A stretch of DNA of 64,000 nucleotides from Cornus controversa. Its lineage: Eukaryota > Streptophyta > Magnoliopsida > Cornales > Cornaceae. Of this stretch, positions 12,100-25,540 are shown piece after piece. The notes under the pieces were generated by a model. That model was given only the letters and a program-made list of their open reading frames with translations, made no database searches and was not told the origin of the DNA. A program made the position numbers and the translations under genes. Positions within the stretch are counted from its first letter, which is position 1. The number at the start of each line of letters is the position of its first letter. The DNA is taken from the NCBI GenBank assembly GCA_026545225.1, contig CM048851.1:37101956-37165955 (forward strand). The letters run 5' to 3'.

Positions 12100-14339
12100 T
12101 ATTAGTGTTAAAAAAAATGGGGAAATGTACAGCGAAGCCTTAACGGCATGTAGGTCAGCCATATTGTGACCACATTTGGTGGAATTTTCTGAGGCACGGA
12201 TTGTGGTGTCGCTTGTGTCAAAATCTATAAACGTTAAACGCGGAGGCTCGGAAACGTGGCTGTTTGGAAATGGACAAAACCAACTTAAAGAACAATCAGA
12301 CAGCTAGCTCATGTGAGTCACCGATCATGCTCTACATAAAATAGAGAGAAGGATTTAAAAATTCTATAACTAGTCCGTTGACACAAAAACAATTATTCTA
12401 CTTAGTTCAACTACCAAACACTTTTTGATTAATTGACCAAATTGTAGTGACATATTTGGAAGTTTTAACTAGCATTTACTATCAATTGCAAAAAAGTTAC
12501 ACGATGCTACTAGAAAGAATTAAAAGAACAGTTAGTTAATTAAGAATTGCAGTAAAAATGAAAGTGCAAGTGTAATGAAAATTAAGTGCAGAAACTGAAA
12601 GTACAATAAAGATAAATGATAAATGAAAGACATGTTTTGTTGGTGCTACACCTCTTCTTAGAAAAATACTTCTCTGATATTTATAGAAAACGGTTCAAAA
12701 CGTTGACAAGAGTTCTATTGCCACTTAACCTATGTATTCCAAACGTTAACTTCGCCACAAATATAATATTATTAGGATGTAAACAATTACTAATCAATTA
12801 ACTTGCAAAAGAGGAATAACTATAGTCTCTTCGTGTCTTGGATCTTGTATTTGTATCTTATACGACTTATACAATATAATACATTGCTTAGGAACTTACA
12901 ATATAAAACTATTGCATAAGCGTGTAGCGTAATTATTGTACCACAATGTTTGGATCCTGTCAAGATTTGTCATGTTTAATGACGTGATCTAAGAAAAGAT
13001 CGACATGTGTCCTAAAGTTTAAAGAGATGAAAAGTGAATCAAATCTAGTTTTTACGGATAACTGGACATATTAATGATCGTATTTCTCTCTCCTTCCAAG
13101 CAATTTTTTTTTTGGCAAGGGAATCACGTCACTATTGTAACATATCTCGTTGCCTCCGCCGCCGTGAAAGACAACAAAATCCTTGAAATCAATTAAGCTG
13201 CCTCTGTTTGGTAATAAAGTTCGTCTCCATTATGATTAAATTTCTTGAAAACGATTCGCCTTATAATCCTAATCTCCAACAAATCTTCAAAATTGATTAT
13301 AATCCTAATCTCCAACAAATCTTCAAAATTGATTAGGTATGGAGATTTAAATTATCTCATATAGTGTATACCCAAATTGAGTGGACATTATGTGTTTCAT
13401 ATAGCATAGATCTGGCAAATCTTGATGCCTAAAGGATTTTTTTGGGGGTAAGTTGATGGCTACAGGGTTGAGCGGTCTTTATGTTTTTCATATAGCATAT
13501 ACCTAGATTCGAGCATCATCTCGGAGGAGATTGACCTATTCTTTTGGCCTTAGTACTAATTTTTTACATTACCATCATTATTTTGTTGTGTAAAGACTAA
13601 AGAGAGAGACGATTTTGCTTAGAGAGAAAAACAATCTCATATGGGAGAGAGACGATCTCTTCTGAGAGAGAGAGACTAATTATGTCGGATGCGTTATTAG
13701 TATAAAACGGATTTGATTCCTTTTCAATTGTTTTTAATAATTTAAAATTTTTAGGACACATGTTGGCTTGTAATTGGGCCACGTTATTAAGCAAGACAAA
13801 TTTGGTGCTATCAGGGCAAAACTTAAACATTGTGCCTAAGTGATTATGTTAGCATAGTACAAACGCAGGACTAAAATGACACATGAGATCGAGAATCTGG
13901 TTTCGCAAAAGAAATGATAAACTTGACTAACATATACACTCCATTTGTTTTAATGCAAGTAAAATATCAATATTGAAAATAATTTTGTCAATTGCATAAA
14001 AAAAAAATTTATGTTTGTCATTCTTATCTTTCGATATTTGTTTGAAGCATTATATATAATTTTACTAACTTTCATTAAGTACGATTGAAACTTACATAAG
14101 CATGCATATATTAGAATTTAGATATTTTATATTAGCATACAGCCATGCATGTATTTTACCTAATAAATATGTATATAATAAAATATGAGTATAAATTATA
14201 TATATATGCAGCTATGTGTAGGCATATAAATTTGTGTGTGTGTGTCTCTGTGAGTTCATTCATATGCACTATATGTGTATATGCCTTTATATATATGTAG
14301 GAACTTGTCACTGTGTACATGTTTATTTTTTGGACACAA
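12100..14339. other. Gene-free spacer
   Basis: AT-rich DNA with no supported gene. A GC-richer stretch at 12130-12300 has no open frame with a recognisable protein. GAGA-type purine runs occur at 13605-13676. Confidence 0.4.
13261..13332 (+). repeat. 36-bp tandem duplication, two copies
   Basis: The unit beginning TTATAATCCTAATCTCC is present at 13261-13296 and again, apparently identical, at 13297-13332. Two identical adjacent copies indicate a recent slippage or duplication event. Confidence 0.9.
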
Positions 14340-15627
14340 AAGTTCCAAGTGTATATTTGAAAAATGATTTTCCAGAAAGAAAAAAAAACAGTGACAATCT
14401 TTTGTCGGTTTTACAAGTTTTGTTCTTTTTTCTCAAAAAAGTTTTCAAACCATTTTACTTGCAATCAAACACTTAGACATCATGAAAATTCAATATGTTT
14501 TTTTTTTTTTAAATCAAAAGAAGCAATACTATAAAAAGTATGTGAAATTTTGGTACCTCCTTCAAATACCTACCCAAAAAGAAAATAAAATTCGAATGGT
14601 TTGATATTTGTGGATATGGTCTTTAAGAACACGAATTTAATGTAATATTATTTGAGATTGACTCGTTTTACAAAAATTCAATTCAAATTAAACTTGTTTA
14701 CAAAACCAATCTCCAAAAACTAGGTTGACTGGAGTGTTAGTGATCGACCTCCCAAAAAATAAAAAAGTTATCTCTTTAGTGAATCTGTGCATTCGGTGTG
14801 CTGCACTAATGTAACACAATTATGCTACAATACAATATAATTTTATTACAAAATATAACACTCATGCAACAATTTTAAAAATATTATATAAATATATTGA
14901 ATATATAACACTCGCATAATATATTATAGAAAAATGATATATCTTGTTAATTCAGTTATTTTCGAATGACTTTATGTAAGTGGGGTATTAAATTATCACG
15001 AAATCATTAAATGATGTCATCCTCTACTCACAAAAATTTATTCAAAAATTATTGAATTCTCATTACTCTATTTAACAATTTTATATAATTGTTATATTAT
15101 CAATTTCAAGTTTCACACTCACCATATAAAGTTAATGATTTAGACATCCTAATACGCTCAGCATAAAGGGTAAATTTATAGGTTACAACCTAAGAATCAC
15201 GAATACTTCAAAAAATCTTCTTTGGCTGTATTGAACACGTATTAAATACGGATATGGTCGGATACATGTCCGATACTTCGAAAAAGCATCCCATTTTTTA
15301 AAATTATTTTTTGAATGTCGAATATGTTTGAGATACGTGATAATACGTTTTAGAATACGTCTAGAATACGCCGAGATACATTTTGGATACATCTGGAATA
15401 AGTTTTGGATACTTTTCGAGAGCAAAATTGTAATTTTTTGTTCCATAAAGTGGGGTTGAGATTGTAATATTAAAAAAATTATAATTTAGAAAATAAGGGT
15501 TATTTTATAATAAAACAAAAATATTTTTAGAACTCCCAATCAAGTGAATCATTGCAAAGAATATTAAAAAAGATAGGAGATTTCTATATTTCAACTTCTT
15601 ATATTTTGTATAATTGCTTTAAGAATA

Positions 15628-16226
15628 GGGAGATAATATTCGCACTCTCATTTTCTACAATTGCACTCCACCTACCTTTTTCTTTTAAAGAAAATGACAA
15701 AAAATTTCCTAAACTAATTAATATACCATTCCTTATTTTATAATATCACAACTACTCGTTGTACTATAAAGTTAAATTATTTTTTACCTTTTTTTTCTTT
15801 ATTACGAGTATTTTTTCTTGGGTCCTATCAAAAGAGATAATTTTTTTTTAAATTTTTTTAAAATTTCTTTAGTATTTTTTTTTTAATTTTGTCAAAAGAG
15901 ATAACTTGTTCATAGGTCTTTTTTTTTTCCTTCCTGTCAAAAAGATAATTTATTCGACAAGAATAACTTTTTTTTTTTTAACTTATTCCAATAGATATAA
16001 TTTATTTAATAGAGATAATTTCTTTTCTTGAACCTATCAAAAGATATAATTTATTCAATAATGATAAAAGTTTTTAGGTACTATCAATGTAGATAGTTTA
16101 CGCAACAAGAATAAAATTTTTTAGGTACCTTTTTTTTTTGTCATGTCAAGAGAGAATTTATTTAACAAGGATAACTACTTTTTGGGTACTTTTTAATTTT
16201 TAATTCCTGCCAAAAGAAATAATTTA

Positions 16227-16263
<37 letters not shown>

Positions 16264-16569
16264 ATCTCATGCCAAAAGATATAATTTCTTCAACATATAT
16301 ATATATCTATTCAACATAAATAACTTTTTTTGGGTCTCGTAAAAAGAGAGAATTTTTTTTGAATTATTTTTTTCCGTGTATTATTTTTGGATTCGGTCAA
16401 AAGAGACTAAAAACATTAAAGATATGAGATAAAGAAAATGTCTGAAAAGATAGTTTAGTATTTAAAAAAAAATTAATCATTTACATGTGAAGTAAATGTT
16501 AGAAGTGACATTTCTTTTGAGATGAGAGTGCAAATGTAAAAAATGAGAGTGCGGCAAATATCGTCTCCC
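15628..16569 (+). mobile_element. MITE family copy 1 (942 bp, 8-bp target duplication)
   Basis: Flanked by TAAGAATA on both sides (15620-15627, 16570-16577). The left end is GGGAGATAATATTCGCAC; the right end read on the opposite strand is GGGAGACGATATTTGCCGCAC. The interior is a degenerate array of roughly 40-bp units built on CAAAAGAGATAATTTATT plus T-runs, and holds a (TA)n run at about 16230-16260. No coding capacity. The 8-bp duplication suggests an hAT-type transposase, but the GGGAGA end is not a textbook hAT end. Its partner in opposite orientation is at 18642-19428. Confidence 0.82.
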
Positions 16570-18641
16570 TAAGAATATTTATTATATGGTTGAATAATAT
16601 AACTTAATATTTTATGTCTAATAGTATATATTTATTTATTTGACGTATCTTTATTATGTCTATATTTTTAAAAATATATAATTTTTGTATTACTGTATTT
16701 CTATCGTGTTTTACCATATATATACCTACTCGTGTATGTTATTGTTGGTTAGAACTCAAATTCAGTTTTCTGCAACTCATTACGCAGAGATGTTCGGACC
16801 TTTTTGACAATTGGACGGCTTCGATTTTCGGACAAAGATTCCAATTACCAAACTATTATCAAGTAGGCATCGCACAGACGCGCGTGTTAGAACAACCAAA
16901 TTGAGTTTCACCGTTTATATTTTAAAAATGAAAAGAAGTGTTAGTCACTTCTACGTTTTATTACAAGTTGCTTTTTATTTTCCTCAAAAAAATTATAAAC
17001 CGTTTTACTGGCAATTAAACATTTAAAAATGATCTAATTTCTTTTCACAAGATGTTTTCACTTAAAATTAAAAGAAGCAATAGTGTAAAAAATATGTGAA
17101 AGTTTGGTATTTCCTTTACATACCTACCAAAAAGGAAAATAAAGTTTGGATGTGTTTGGTTTAGATTTAGGAAGATAATATAGTCTATAAGAAATTTAAG
17201 AATTATGAAAATAATTTCTGAAAAATCTAAAAAATATCATTTCTTTTAAAATCGGGATTTTCTTTTAATTCTATTTTTAAGTAAGATATTTAAAAAAATT
17301 GCCATAATACTCCACTCTTTTCTTTTTTTCATTTTTCATTCAAAAGTTAAAGCAAACAGGCACATTCATTATCCATAGTATGCCTCTAATGATTAATTAA
17401 GCTCCAACTTTCAACTTCTTTAAAATGAAGAGATCATACTATTCAGAATAAAGGCCCGATGGTATTCATTTGATTCCATTCAAACAAATTAACTAGTAGT
17501 ATTATTTTCTCTCTCTTCTTCTCTCCGTTCCAATACTTATCGGCTAAGAAACATGGATATTTCTAGAAAGTGTTGTGTCCGTGTTTGATACCCGATACTT
17601 CGTAAACACTGCTGGACACGTGTCTAATATTTTATAACAATGTCCATAATTAAAAAAATGATTTTTATTATTTCAAACATTTGACGGACGCATTCCGAAC
17701 ACTAGACAAACATATCGTGAACTCTTCATCTTATATAAAACAAATGTATGACAATCTTATAAACAAACAACATTATGCACATACATGAAATTGTTCAATC
17801 TCTTTTTCTTTAAAAAATTTACATTAAACACATTGTATGTAATGAAAAATAAGAGCTTAATATACTAATATCATATTACAATGTAATATAGTATATATTT
17901 TTTTTATATTCGATAAGCTTCATCTTTTAACTTCTTTAACTTTAGTAAAAAATTTATAAATATCTTATTCAATAGATATATAAATAAAAATTAATATTTA
18001 TATTAGTTGTGCCATGTCGCACCCTTATCTTGTTCTTCTCAAAAGTTACTGTGTTAGCATATCTATGTCAGTTGGTGTATGTATGTACCCATGGCCATGC
18101 TTCTTAACTCATGGCCCATGGACTACCTTCCTCCCAAATTAGTGTCCTTTTCTGAAATTATTAACTAATCCTTTACTAACTAAAAAATATAGAATATTGA
18201 TGTAGAAAAATAAAAGTGACTTACTTTGTTTGGAACTAAATCTTTTGAAAATTGAAATTGAAATTGATAAAGGTATTAAATTGTAATTAAAATAAAATTT
18301 CATTTGTATATTTGAAATAAATTAAAATTTGTAAAAAGGAAATAAAATACAAATATGTGTATACAATAATATATATTTGCAATAATTTTCTTAACTATTG
18401 ACTTCTGAAAAAAAATAAAGTTCTTTTAGATAAGAATAAAAAGTGCAAAGAGAGCAGTGCGGAGGTGTGTTGGAAGGCAGCAACTGTGGTGACAATTGAG
18501 GTGACTGTGTTGGAAGCTGACAACGGCAATGGCTGTGGTTGAAGACGATGATGGTGGTGAAGGAACAAAGAATAAATAGAGAATACAATACAATATTGTT
18601 AAAAGTAAAACAACAATTTTGATAAGTTAAAGAATTAATTC

Positions 18642-19428
18642 AGGAGGCGATATTAAAACTCTTATTTTTTTACGTTTGCACACTTATTTTAAATGAAATG
18701 TCATTTTTTAAAATATTAAACTATCCTTTTAAACATTCTCTTTCTCTCATATCTATAATATTTTCGGTTTCTTTTGATATGATTCAAAAAAAATACTCGA
18801 AAAATAATAACTCAAAAAAAAAAAAAATCTCTTTTTATAGGATCCAAGTTTTTTTATGTATGTTGAATAAATTATCTCTTTTGGGATGAGTAAAATTTTT
18901 TTTTATCTCTGTTGAATAAATTATCTCTTTTGGTAAGAATTACAAATTAAACCAAAAAATAGTTATTCTTGTTGAATAAATTATCTTTTGACCGGACCAA
19001 AAAAAAAAGTACCTAAAAATTTTATTCTTGTTGAATAAATTATCTACATTGAGAGTATCTAAAAAAAGTTATCCTTATTGAATAAATTATATCTTTTGAT
19101 ATATTCAAAAAAAGAAATTATCTCTATAGAAGAAGCAAAAAAAAAAAAAATTATCCCTTTTGACATGACAGAAAAAAAAAAAAAGAACAAGTTATCTCTT
19201 TTGACAAGATAAAAAAAAAGTACTAAAGGGTAAAAGATTATCTTTTTTGAAATGACAAAAAAAAAAAAAGTAATAAAGAAAATAAAGTATTTAACTTTAT
19301 AGTACAAAAGATAGTTGTGATATTATAAAATAATAGATAATGTATTAATAAATTATGAATATTTTTGTTATTTTATTAAAAAAAAAAGTAAAAGGAATGC
19401 AATTGTAAAAGGTAGAAGTCCGTCTCCC
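18642..19428 (-). mobile_element. MITE family copy 2, inverted relative to copy 1 (787 bp)
   Basis: Its right end on the minus strand reads GGGAGACGGACTTCTACC and its left end AGGAGGCGATATT, matching the ends of copy 1. The flanks are ATTAATTC (18634-18641) and ATTAATTT (19429-19436), an 8-bp duplication with one change. The interior again holds GTTGAATAAATTATCTC-type units and A-runs, now on the opposite strand. The shared block ACTTTATAGTACAA...GTTGTGATATTATAAAAT confirms common descent. Confidence 0.82.
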
Positions 19429-19819
19429 ATTAATTTTAGAGATAAATAGTTAGTTTTCAAATCTCCTGAAATTTACTTTCTTAACCTTAAGAAATATCCT
19501 GTAAATCCACTCAAATTCTATTCCTTTTTAAAATATCATCGTTCATTCCAAAAAAAGTGAAATACTTTTGAAATTAAATTATTAAAAAATGGGGATTTCC
19601 AAACACAGTGTAAACACGCCCAAAACAAAAGATGACACATATATAATGTGAAACAGAGGTATTCCTAATTATTAAGACAGCTCACCATAAACTGTAAATT
19701 TATAGGTTACAACACAAATTCAGTTTTTCTACAACTCATTACGCAGAGACGTTCAGACGTTTCTCGACAATTGGAGGGATTTGATTTTCGGACATACATT
19801 CCAATTACGTAACCCTACT

Positions 19820-20020
19820 CTCTCTCTCTCTCTCTCTCTCTCTATGTCTCTCTCCTTCCCCACCACCTTTCTTTTGACTCTTGAGTCTTGTCCACTACCA
19901 TTACCAAATCCCATAGTATAGTACCGCCTATAAAAACACTTTAAATATTGTATTTTGAAGGTGAGTCATCCAAAGTTCCAAACCCTGTTGTTTGTGTGAA
20001 GGAGGAGTAATAGTTCTTTA
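19820..20020 (+). promoter_or_regulatory. Core promoter and 5' leader of the MSL gene
   Basis: A (CT)n tract at about 19820-19844 is followed by a pyrimidine-rich segment and a TATA-like CTATAAAAAC at about 19928. That lies about 90 bases before the ATG at 20021, which would give a leader of roughly 55-65 bases. CT tracts (Y patches) are common in plant core promoters. The exact start site cannot be read from sequence. Confidence 0.55.
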
Positions 20021-23000
20021 ATGGACAAACTGAGAAACTCCTTCAAATCACACCCTGAACAAACTCAGAAACACTCAGAAGAACGTCAAGTCCTCTTGCA
20101 TCAAAACGTCGATCACATGTCTCAGTCTGTTGATTCCGGTGAAGTTGTCATCAAAATCAAAGCCACACAGGGTCCCTCAGAAACAGAGCTCACATCACAG
20201 TCACAGACCAGCAATGGCGACAAAGTTAGCAAGATATGGAGAGACTCTAGCTACGATTTCACGAACGATCCGAGTGAACCCACAAAGCAGTTCGATTTTG
20301 CTATCGATTCACCTCCGTCGCAAAGCTCGCCGGGCTTATCAAAAATCGCAGAGAGTCCAAGTTACGCTGATGTTTCGCCGAGAGAAGTTAGGGTTTCGTT
20401 TAACGAAGCCACCGCTGAACCGGTTCGCCGGCGGTCCAATGCAGCCTCAGCCTCAGCCGCCTGCGGCTGCGAAGAGGAGGAGGTGGTGTTGCGCAGTTCG
20501 AACTCTTTGTTCCAGCGAAAGTCGAGTTTGTTGAAGACCAAAACGAAGTCGAGGCTAATGGACCCTCCAGAGCAAGATCAGAGATCTCAGAGACTGTTGA
20601 AGTCTGGAATGTTGGGCAAGGGAAGTGAAGTTGACGAGGATGACCCTTTCTTGGATGCTGATTTGCCAGAAGAGTACAAGAAGATGAAATTCAGTACATT
20701 GACTGTTCTTCAATCGGTGAGTTTGATTCTGATTATAGCGGCTTTAGTGTGTAGTCTTTCGATTTCTAGACTTAGGAGGAAGAAACTGTTTGAGCTTCAA
20801 TTGTGGAAATGGGTGCTAATGGTTCTGGTTCTGATCTGTGGTCGATTGGTGTCTGGTTGGGGAATTCGGGTTGTTGTGTTCTTTATCGAACGTAATTTTC
20901 TGTTGCGAAAACGGGTTTTGTATTTTGTCTATGGGTTGAGGAATGCTGTTCAGAATTGCATTTGGTTGGCTTTGGTTTTGATTGCTTGGCAATGTATCTT
21001 CAACAAAAGAGTTGAGAGGGTGACTGATGGAGAAGTCTTGCGTTATGTGACCAAGGTTTGGGTGTGTCTTCTGGTGGGTACATTGATTTGGCTTTTGAAG
21101 ACACTCTTGGTTAAGGTTCTTGCTTCATCCTTCCATGTGAGCACATTTTTTGATCGAATTCAGGAAAATTTGTTTAATCAGTATGTAATTGAGACACTCT
21201 CGGGCCCTCCGGTGATTGAAATTCAGCACGAACAGGATGAGGAGGAGAAAATCATGGATGAGGTCCAGAAGCTTCAGAATGCAGGAGCTACCATGCCTGC
21301 TGACCTCAGAGCCAATGTTTTTCCGAGGAGTGGGAAAGTGATAGGGAGTGGAAGGCACCAAAAGAGCCCCAAAGCTGCAAGGAGTCCCAGATTTTCTACG
21401 AATTTGTCCCCAAAACAAGATGCGGGGATTTCAATTGACCACTTGCACAGGATGAATCAGAAGAATGTTTCAGCTTGGAACATGAAGAGGTTGATGTATA
21501 TTGTTCGGGAAGGGGTCCTATCGACTTTGGATGAGCGCATACAAGATTCAACTGGTGAAGACGAGTCCTCATTGCAGATCACAAGTGAATGCCAGGCAAA
21601 AGCTGCAGCCAAGAAAATATTCTGCAACGTAGCTAAGCCAGGGTCCAAGTAAGTGATTATCTATTTGCCTGTAATGTGCATAACTGTAAAGATATAATGT
21701 GTAAAGATATACCTTGTTTTCTTAGTAGAGCACTTCTTACTTGATTGCTTGATACATTGCTTTCACTTTCAATCAATTCATGCATATATCTGTAATTCAT
21801 GGTTACTACCTACTTAATGATAAAATTCCTTTGTTCCATATTTATCCCTTTTTCATGTTGATGCCATGCACCCTCTGAACCAGAAATGATAGGTTAGAAA
21901 GAGAGAGTGACGGGCCCAGAAATTTCACTGCCTCACATTAGAGTCTATACTTACGTGCAAAGTTTATATAACATGTCCAAATTGAAGTCACAGGCTAGAA
22001 AACATTATGTACTTCATAGAATCTGTATTTGTTGACTATCTTTGCTAGACATTGTATGACCTTATTGTCAAGACTTGTAACATCTACATGTGCCATGGGA
22101 TTACCTTATATTTCTGTCTGTCCTTTTTATTGTAATACCTTGATGATCTACATTTATTTGCCAACGTCTTAGTATTTTATCCTCTATTATCAGATATATT
22201 TACTTGGAGGATCTTATGCGCTTTATGAGAGATGATGAAGCTTTGAAGACCATGCTTCTTTTTGAAGGAGCAAGTGAAAGCAAGGGTATTAGCAAGCGAG
22301 CTCTTAAGAATTGGGTGGTAAATGAAATCTTCGTATTTTTCTTTCCTTTTCTTGTCCTTGCCGCAAGTTGATAATAGTTAAGTTAGATATTCCTGCATCA
22401 TACTTGAATGAATTTTTGGTTGGGCTCTTTGGTTCCATTAGCTGAGGTCTTTTAGTCACAAATCACAATTGGATGTAGTGAGGGGAGCAAATATGCAAAA
22501 CCATACTTGCATGTACAAAGATATTTAAGCAGATACTTCATTAGCCATTAGTGTTTATTAGAAGACTATTTTAGATGAGAAAGTAAAAGAAAGATTGACA
22601 TATCATATATTAAATTGAAAACAAGATAAAGTATGCAATGATATATGCTACATAGAACTATATTTTCATCTTGTCACCGTCAAAGGTTGTGAACAATCAA
22701 AACTAGACCTTCTCATCATGACCCAAGCTTGAGCTTTTATTAGTGGCTCATAAGCCTCCTGAATAACTAGGGTGATCATCTTGATACATGGCAAGTTCAC
22801 TTCAGAAACAATTATTTTACTGCAATGTCCTGAATTGAGGACTAAACAAGATGACATTATTGTCTATTTTCCTTTTTATGAATAACAAAATGGGACGTTT
22901 TATAAACCCATAATTTCTTTAGAATTTAACAACTCTAGTGATTTTTAGCTGAACCAACTAACAAGCCTAAGTCAAGCTGGGAAAATCTTGTCTTTTTTGC

Positions 23001-24582
23001 TCCCATCCAGCATGTTTTGATCATGGCATTTTACAATTTATTCGGATAGTTCCCGTCCATAGAGGCATTCGATATGCAAGCCATATGTACACCGTAGTCC
23101 AAAGTCAGTAATATACAACAATCCTATTATAGTGTCATGATCTTTTACCTCCAATCCAGTCAAACCCTTTTTTCTTTTTCTTTTTCTTTTGGTAGTACAC
23201 ACACACACCCACAATGGGAAGTAGAGGAGATGCCACTAGAGCTATGCTCTTGGTGGTGTCAACCAACCAAACCTGATTCAGCTGAGCTCGTTTAAGGTTG
23301 TAAAATCTGCAGTTCAAGTTGATTTTAATATAGGATTGCGTCTGTATATGTTAACCTCTGATAAATATGAAACTGTTTCAAATGCCTTTTTCCAGGTTAA
23401 TTCATTCAGAGAAAGGAGAGCCCTTGCATTGTCTCTCAATGATACAAAGACGGCTGTAAACAAACTCCATCATATGTTGAATTTCGTTGTAGGGATCATC
23501 ATAGTGGTTATCTGGCTTCTTATACTTAAAGTTGCAAAAACCAGTTTCTTTATCGTTTTAAGCTCGCAGCTTCTTCTAGTGGTGTTTATGTTTGGAAACA
23601 CATGCAAGACGACATTTGAGGCAATCATCTTCTTATTTGTAATGCACCCATTTGATGTAGGTGATCGTTGTGAAGTGGAAGGAGTTCAGGTAAATGATAT
23701 CTTATATAAAGTTGTGGTTAGTATTTTTTATAAGGTCGCTTATGTGAGCTGTCTTTCTATTGGATTTTTGAGTTTCTAACTTCTGTTTCTTTTGGTCTCA
23801 GATGGTAGTTGAAGAGATGAATATATTAACTACTGTCTTTCTGAGGTTCGATAACCAAAAGATCATATATCCAAACAGTGTGCTAGCTACCAAGCCTATC
23901 AGTAATTACTATCGTAGTCCAGATATGGGAGATGCGATTGATTTCTGCATCCACATCTCAACTCCCACGGAAAAGATTGCTATGATGAAAGAGAAAATAA
24001 TGCGGTATGTATGGAGATGTATCTTCTTTCTCAATAACTTCTTCCTCCTTTCAATTTTTGCTCTTGCTTCGAATTTAGCCTAAATCATGCCTACCAGGCT
24101 ATAATATATTAAACATCAAGAGTCAGGAGACACAATGGTTGCTCATAACATATTGTTTTGCTTGATGTCTCCCACGTAGCAAGGCAAGGCCAGTCTGGCT
24201 TATATATATATATATATATAAATTTTGCTCAAGTGATTCTAGTTTGTCTGATTTATTGTTTGTTATGGGGTGCTGCATTTACAGGTGTATTGAAGACAAT
24301 TCTGACCACTGGTACCCTGCTCCAATGATAGTCATGAGGGATGTAGAGGACATGAACAGGTTGAAATGGTCAATTTGGCTTTCACACACAATGAATTTTC
24401 AGGACATGGGTGAGAGATGGGTAAGGAGAGCTCGTTTGGTAGAGGAGATGGTAAAAGTGTTCAGGGAGCTCGATATTGAGTACCGTATGCTGCCCCTTGA
24501 CGTGAATATCCGCAACATGCCAGCTTTGACTTCAAACAGGCTTCCTTCTAATTGGACAGCATGTTCGAGCTATCTTACATGA
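20021..24582 (+). CDS. Mechanosensitive ion channel, MscS-like, MSL10 type (five exons)
   Basis: Plasma-membrane type MscS-like channel that opens on membrane tension; MSL10 relatives conduct anions and can trigger cell-death signalling through the N-terminus. Exons 20021-21648, 22194-22317, 23396-23689, 23802-24004, 24285-24582 give 848 residues with all phases closing. Residues 1-225 form a hydrophilic Ser/acidic cytosolic N-terminus. Hydrophobic segments lie near 226-248, 260-282, 303-325 and 342-365, followed by a long loop; then two more near 612-632 and 634-660. The pore-lining and MscS signature is TCKTTFEAIIFLFVMHPFD then VGDRCEVEG. The ATG follows the TATA-like box and opens the only long frame. 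Longer than Arabidopsis MSL10 (734), mainly in the N-terminus and loop. An (AT)n run lies in the last intron near 24203-24221. Confidence 0.95.
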
Positions 24583-25531
24583 AGATCCTGATGACATTTA
24601 GCAGTGCCCAAAGCACCACGGAGAGGGAAGTACCCACTGGAACGGGTAAGAGTTTCATATAGAATTGTGGGATTGAGGGTAGTGATCCGTGGGCATTTGT
24701 GCTCATAATTATAAAAAAGAGAAGGTATCTGTGTTTGCATGGTGACATGTACTTGAGGCTTTAAATTTAATAGCACAAATATTATAGTTTATAGATATTG
24801 GGTGTACAAATATGTCGAAGGTTTATACTATAATTCATATGACTTGAATTTGCAGCTTGGCCCTAAATGTATCAGTGCATCATATTTATTGCGAGTGAAA
24901 AGAAAAAAAACATGTCGTGAATACACTATAGAACACATGAATGTTTGGTAATTTTGTACTGTGATGATAGAGTTGAATATTTTAGATTGTAATTGGGATT
25001 GTAATGAGTTGTAAGCCTTTAGTGAAAGAGGGATGGAAGGCTCAGGGTGGAGTCATGTCTGGGCCTAATTCCATGCAGTGGCCCAGATACGCTGCCCATT
25101 GGTTGGTGTAGCCCAACTCTTCGGCCCACCCTAGGATTGTTTGGTCGTCTTTTGTTTCTTTTTCTTCGCTTTGGCATTTTACTCCATTGTGATGTTGAGG
25201 TTTTGTAATTTTACAAGGACCTCCTTGTGTGCTGCATATGACCGTTGGTTTTGTTGGTGGCCGATCCCATTGAGACTTGAGTAATGATAAAATCAGTTAA
25301 AGTTATATTGAATTGGAAAAGTGAATCACTCTTATTCTTTAATTAGTATAAGTGGAATTCACAATTTTATAATTCAATGGATAAGAAGTGATTTACTTTT
25401 TCAATTTAGTGATAACTTTTACGGTGTCTATTATTATTTTAATGACTTTTATTAGTTAGAGAAATTATTATATAGTCCTAGTCTTTAGGACCATAAGATC
25501 TTTGTAGAATCAAAATTCATGTTTAGATATT
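24583..25531. other. MSL 3' UTR and spacer
   Basis: The probable 3' UTR occupies the first few hundred bases. The rest is unique-looking AT-rich spacer with a slightly GC-richer patch at 25040-25260. I see no gene. Confidence 0.45.
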
Positions 25532-25540
25532 TTTATAATA

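Larger units (their letters stand above)
14340..19805 (+). repeat. Diverged tandem duplication upstream of the MSL gene (blocks A1-B1, A2-B2)
   Basis: Block A occurs at about 14340-14610 and 16920-17150 (shared words TATGTGAAA, AATACCTACC/CATACCTACC, AAAAGAAGCAATA). Block B occurs at about 15169-16880, interrupted, and 19690-19800 (shared GTAAATTTATAGGTTACAAC, CAACTCATTACGCAGAGA, GACAATTGGA, GATTTTCGGACA, ATTCCAATTAC). The order A1-B1-A2-B2 implies one tandem duplication of a roughly 0.6-0.8 kb unit that now spans more than 5 kb because of insertions. B2 ends about 20 bases before the CT-rich MSL promoter, so B1 is an orphan copy of the upstream region. Confidence 0.7.

Noticed and set aside
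19059..19307. 82-codon Phe-rich frame on the minus strand
   Set aside because: Product of A-runs in MITE copy 2; low complexity only.
20130..20534. 134-codon open frame inside the first MSL exon
   Set aside because: It lies wholly within the well-supported MSL coding frame, is Arg/Pro-rich from frame shift, and has no domain or splice context.
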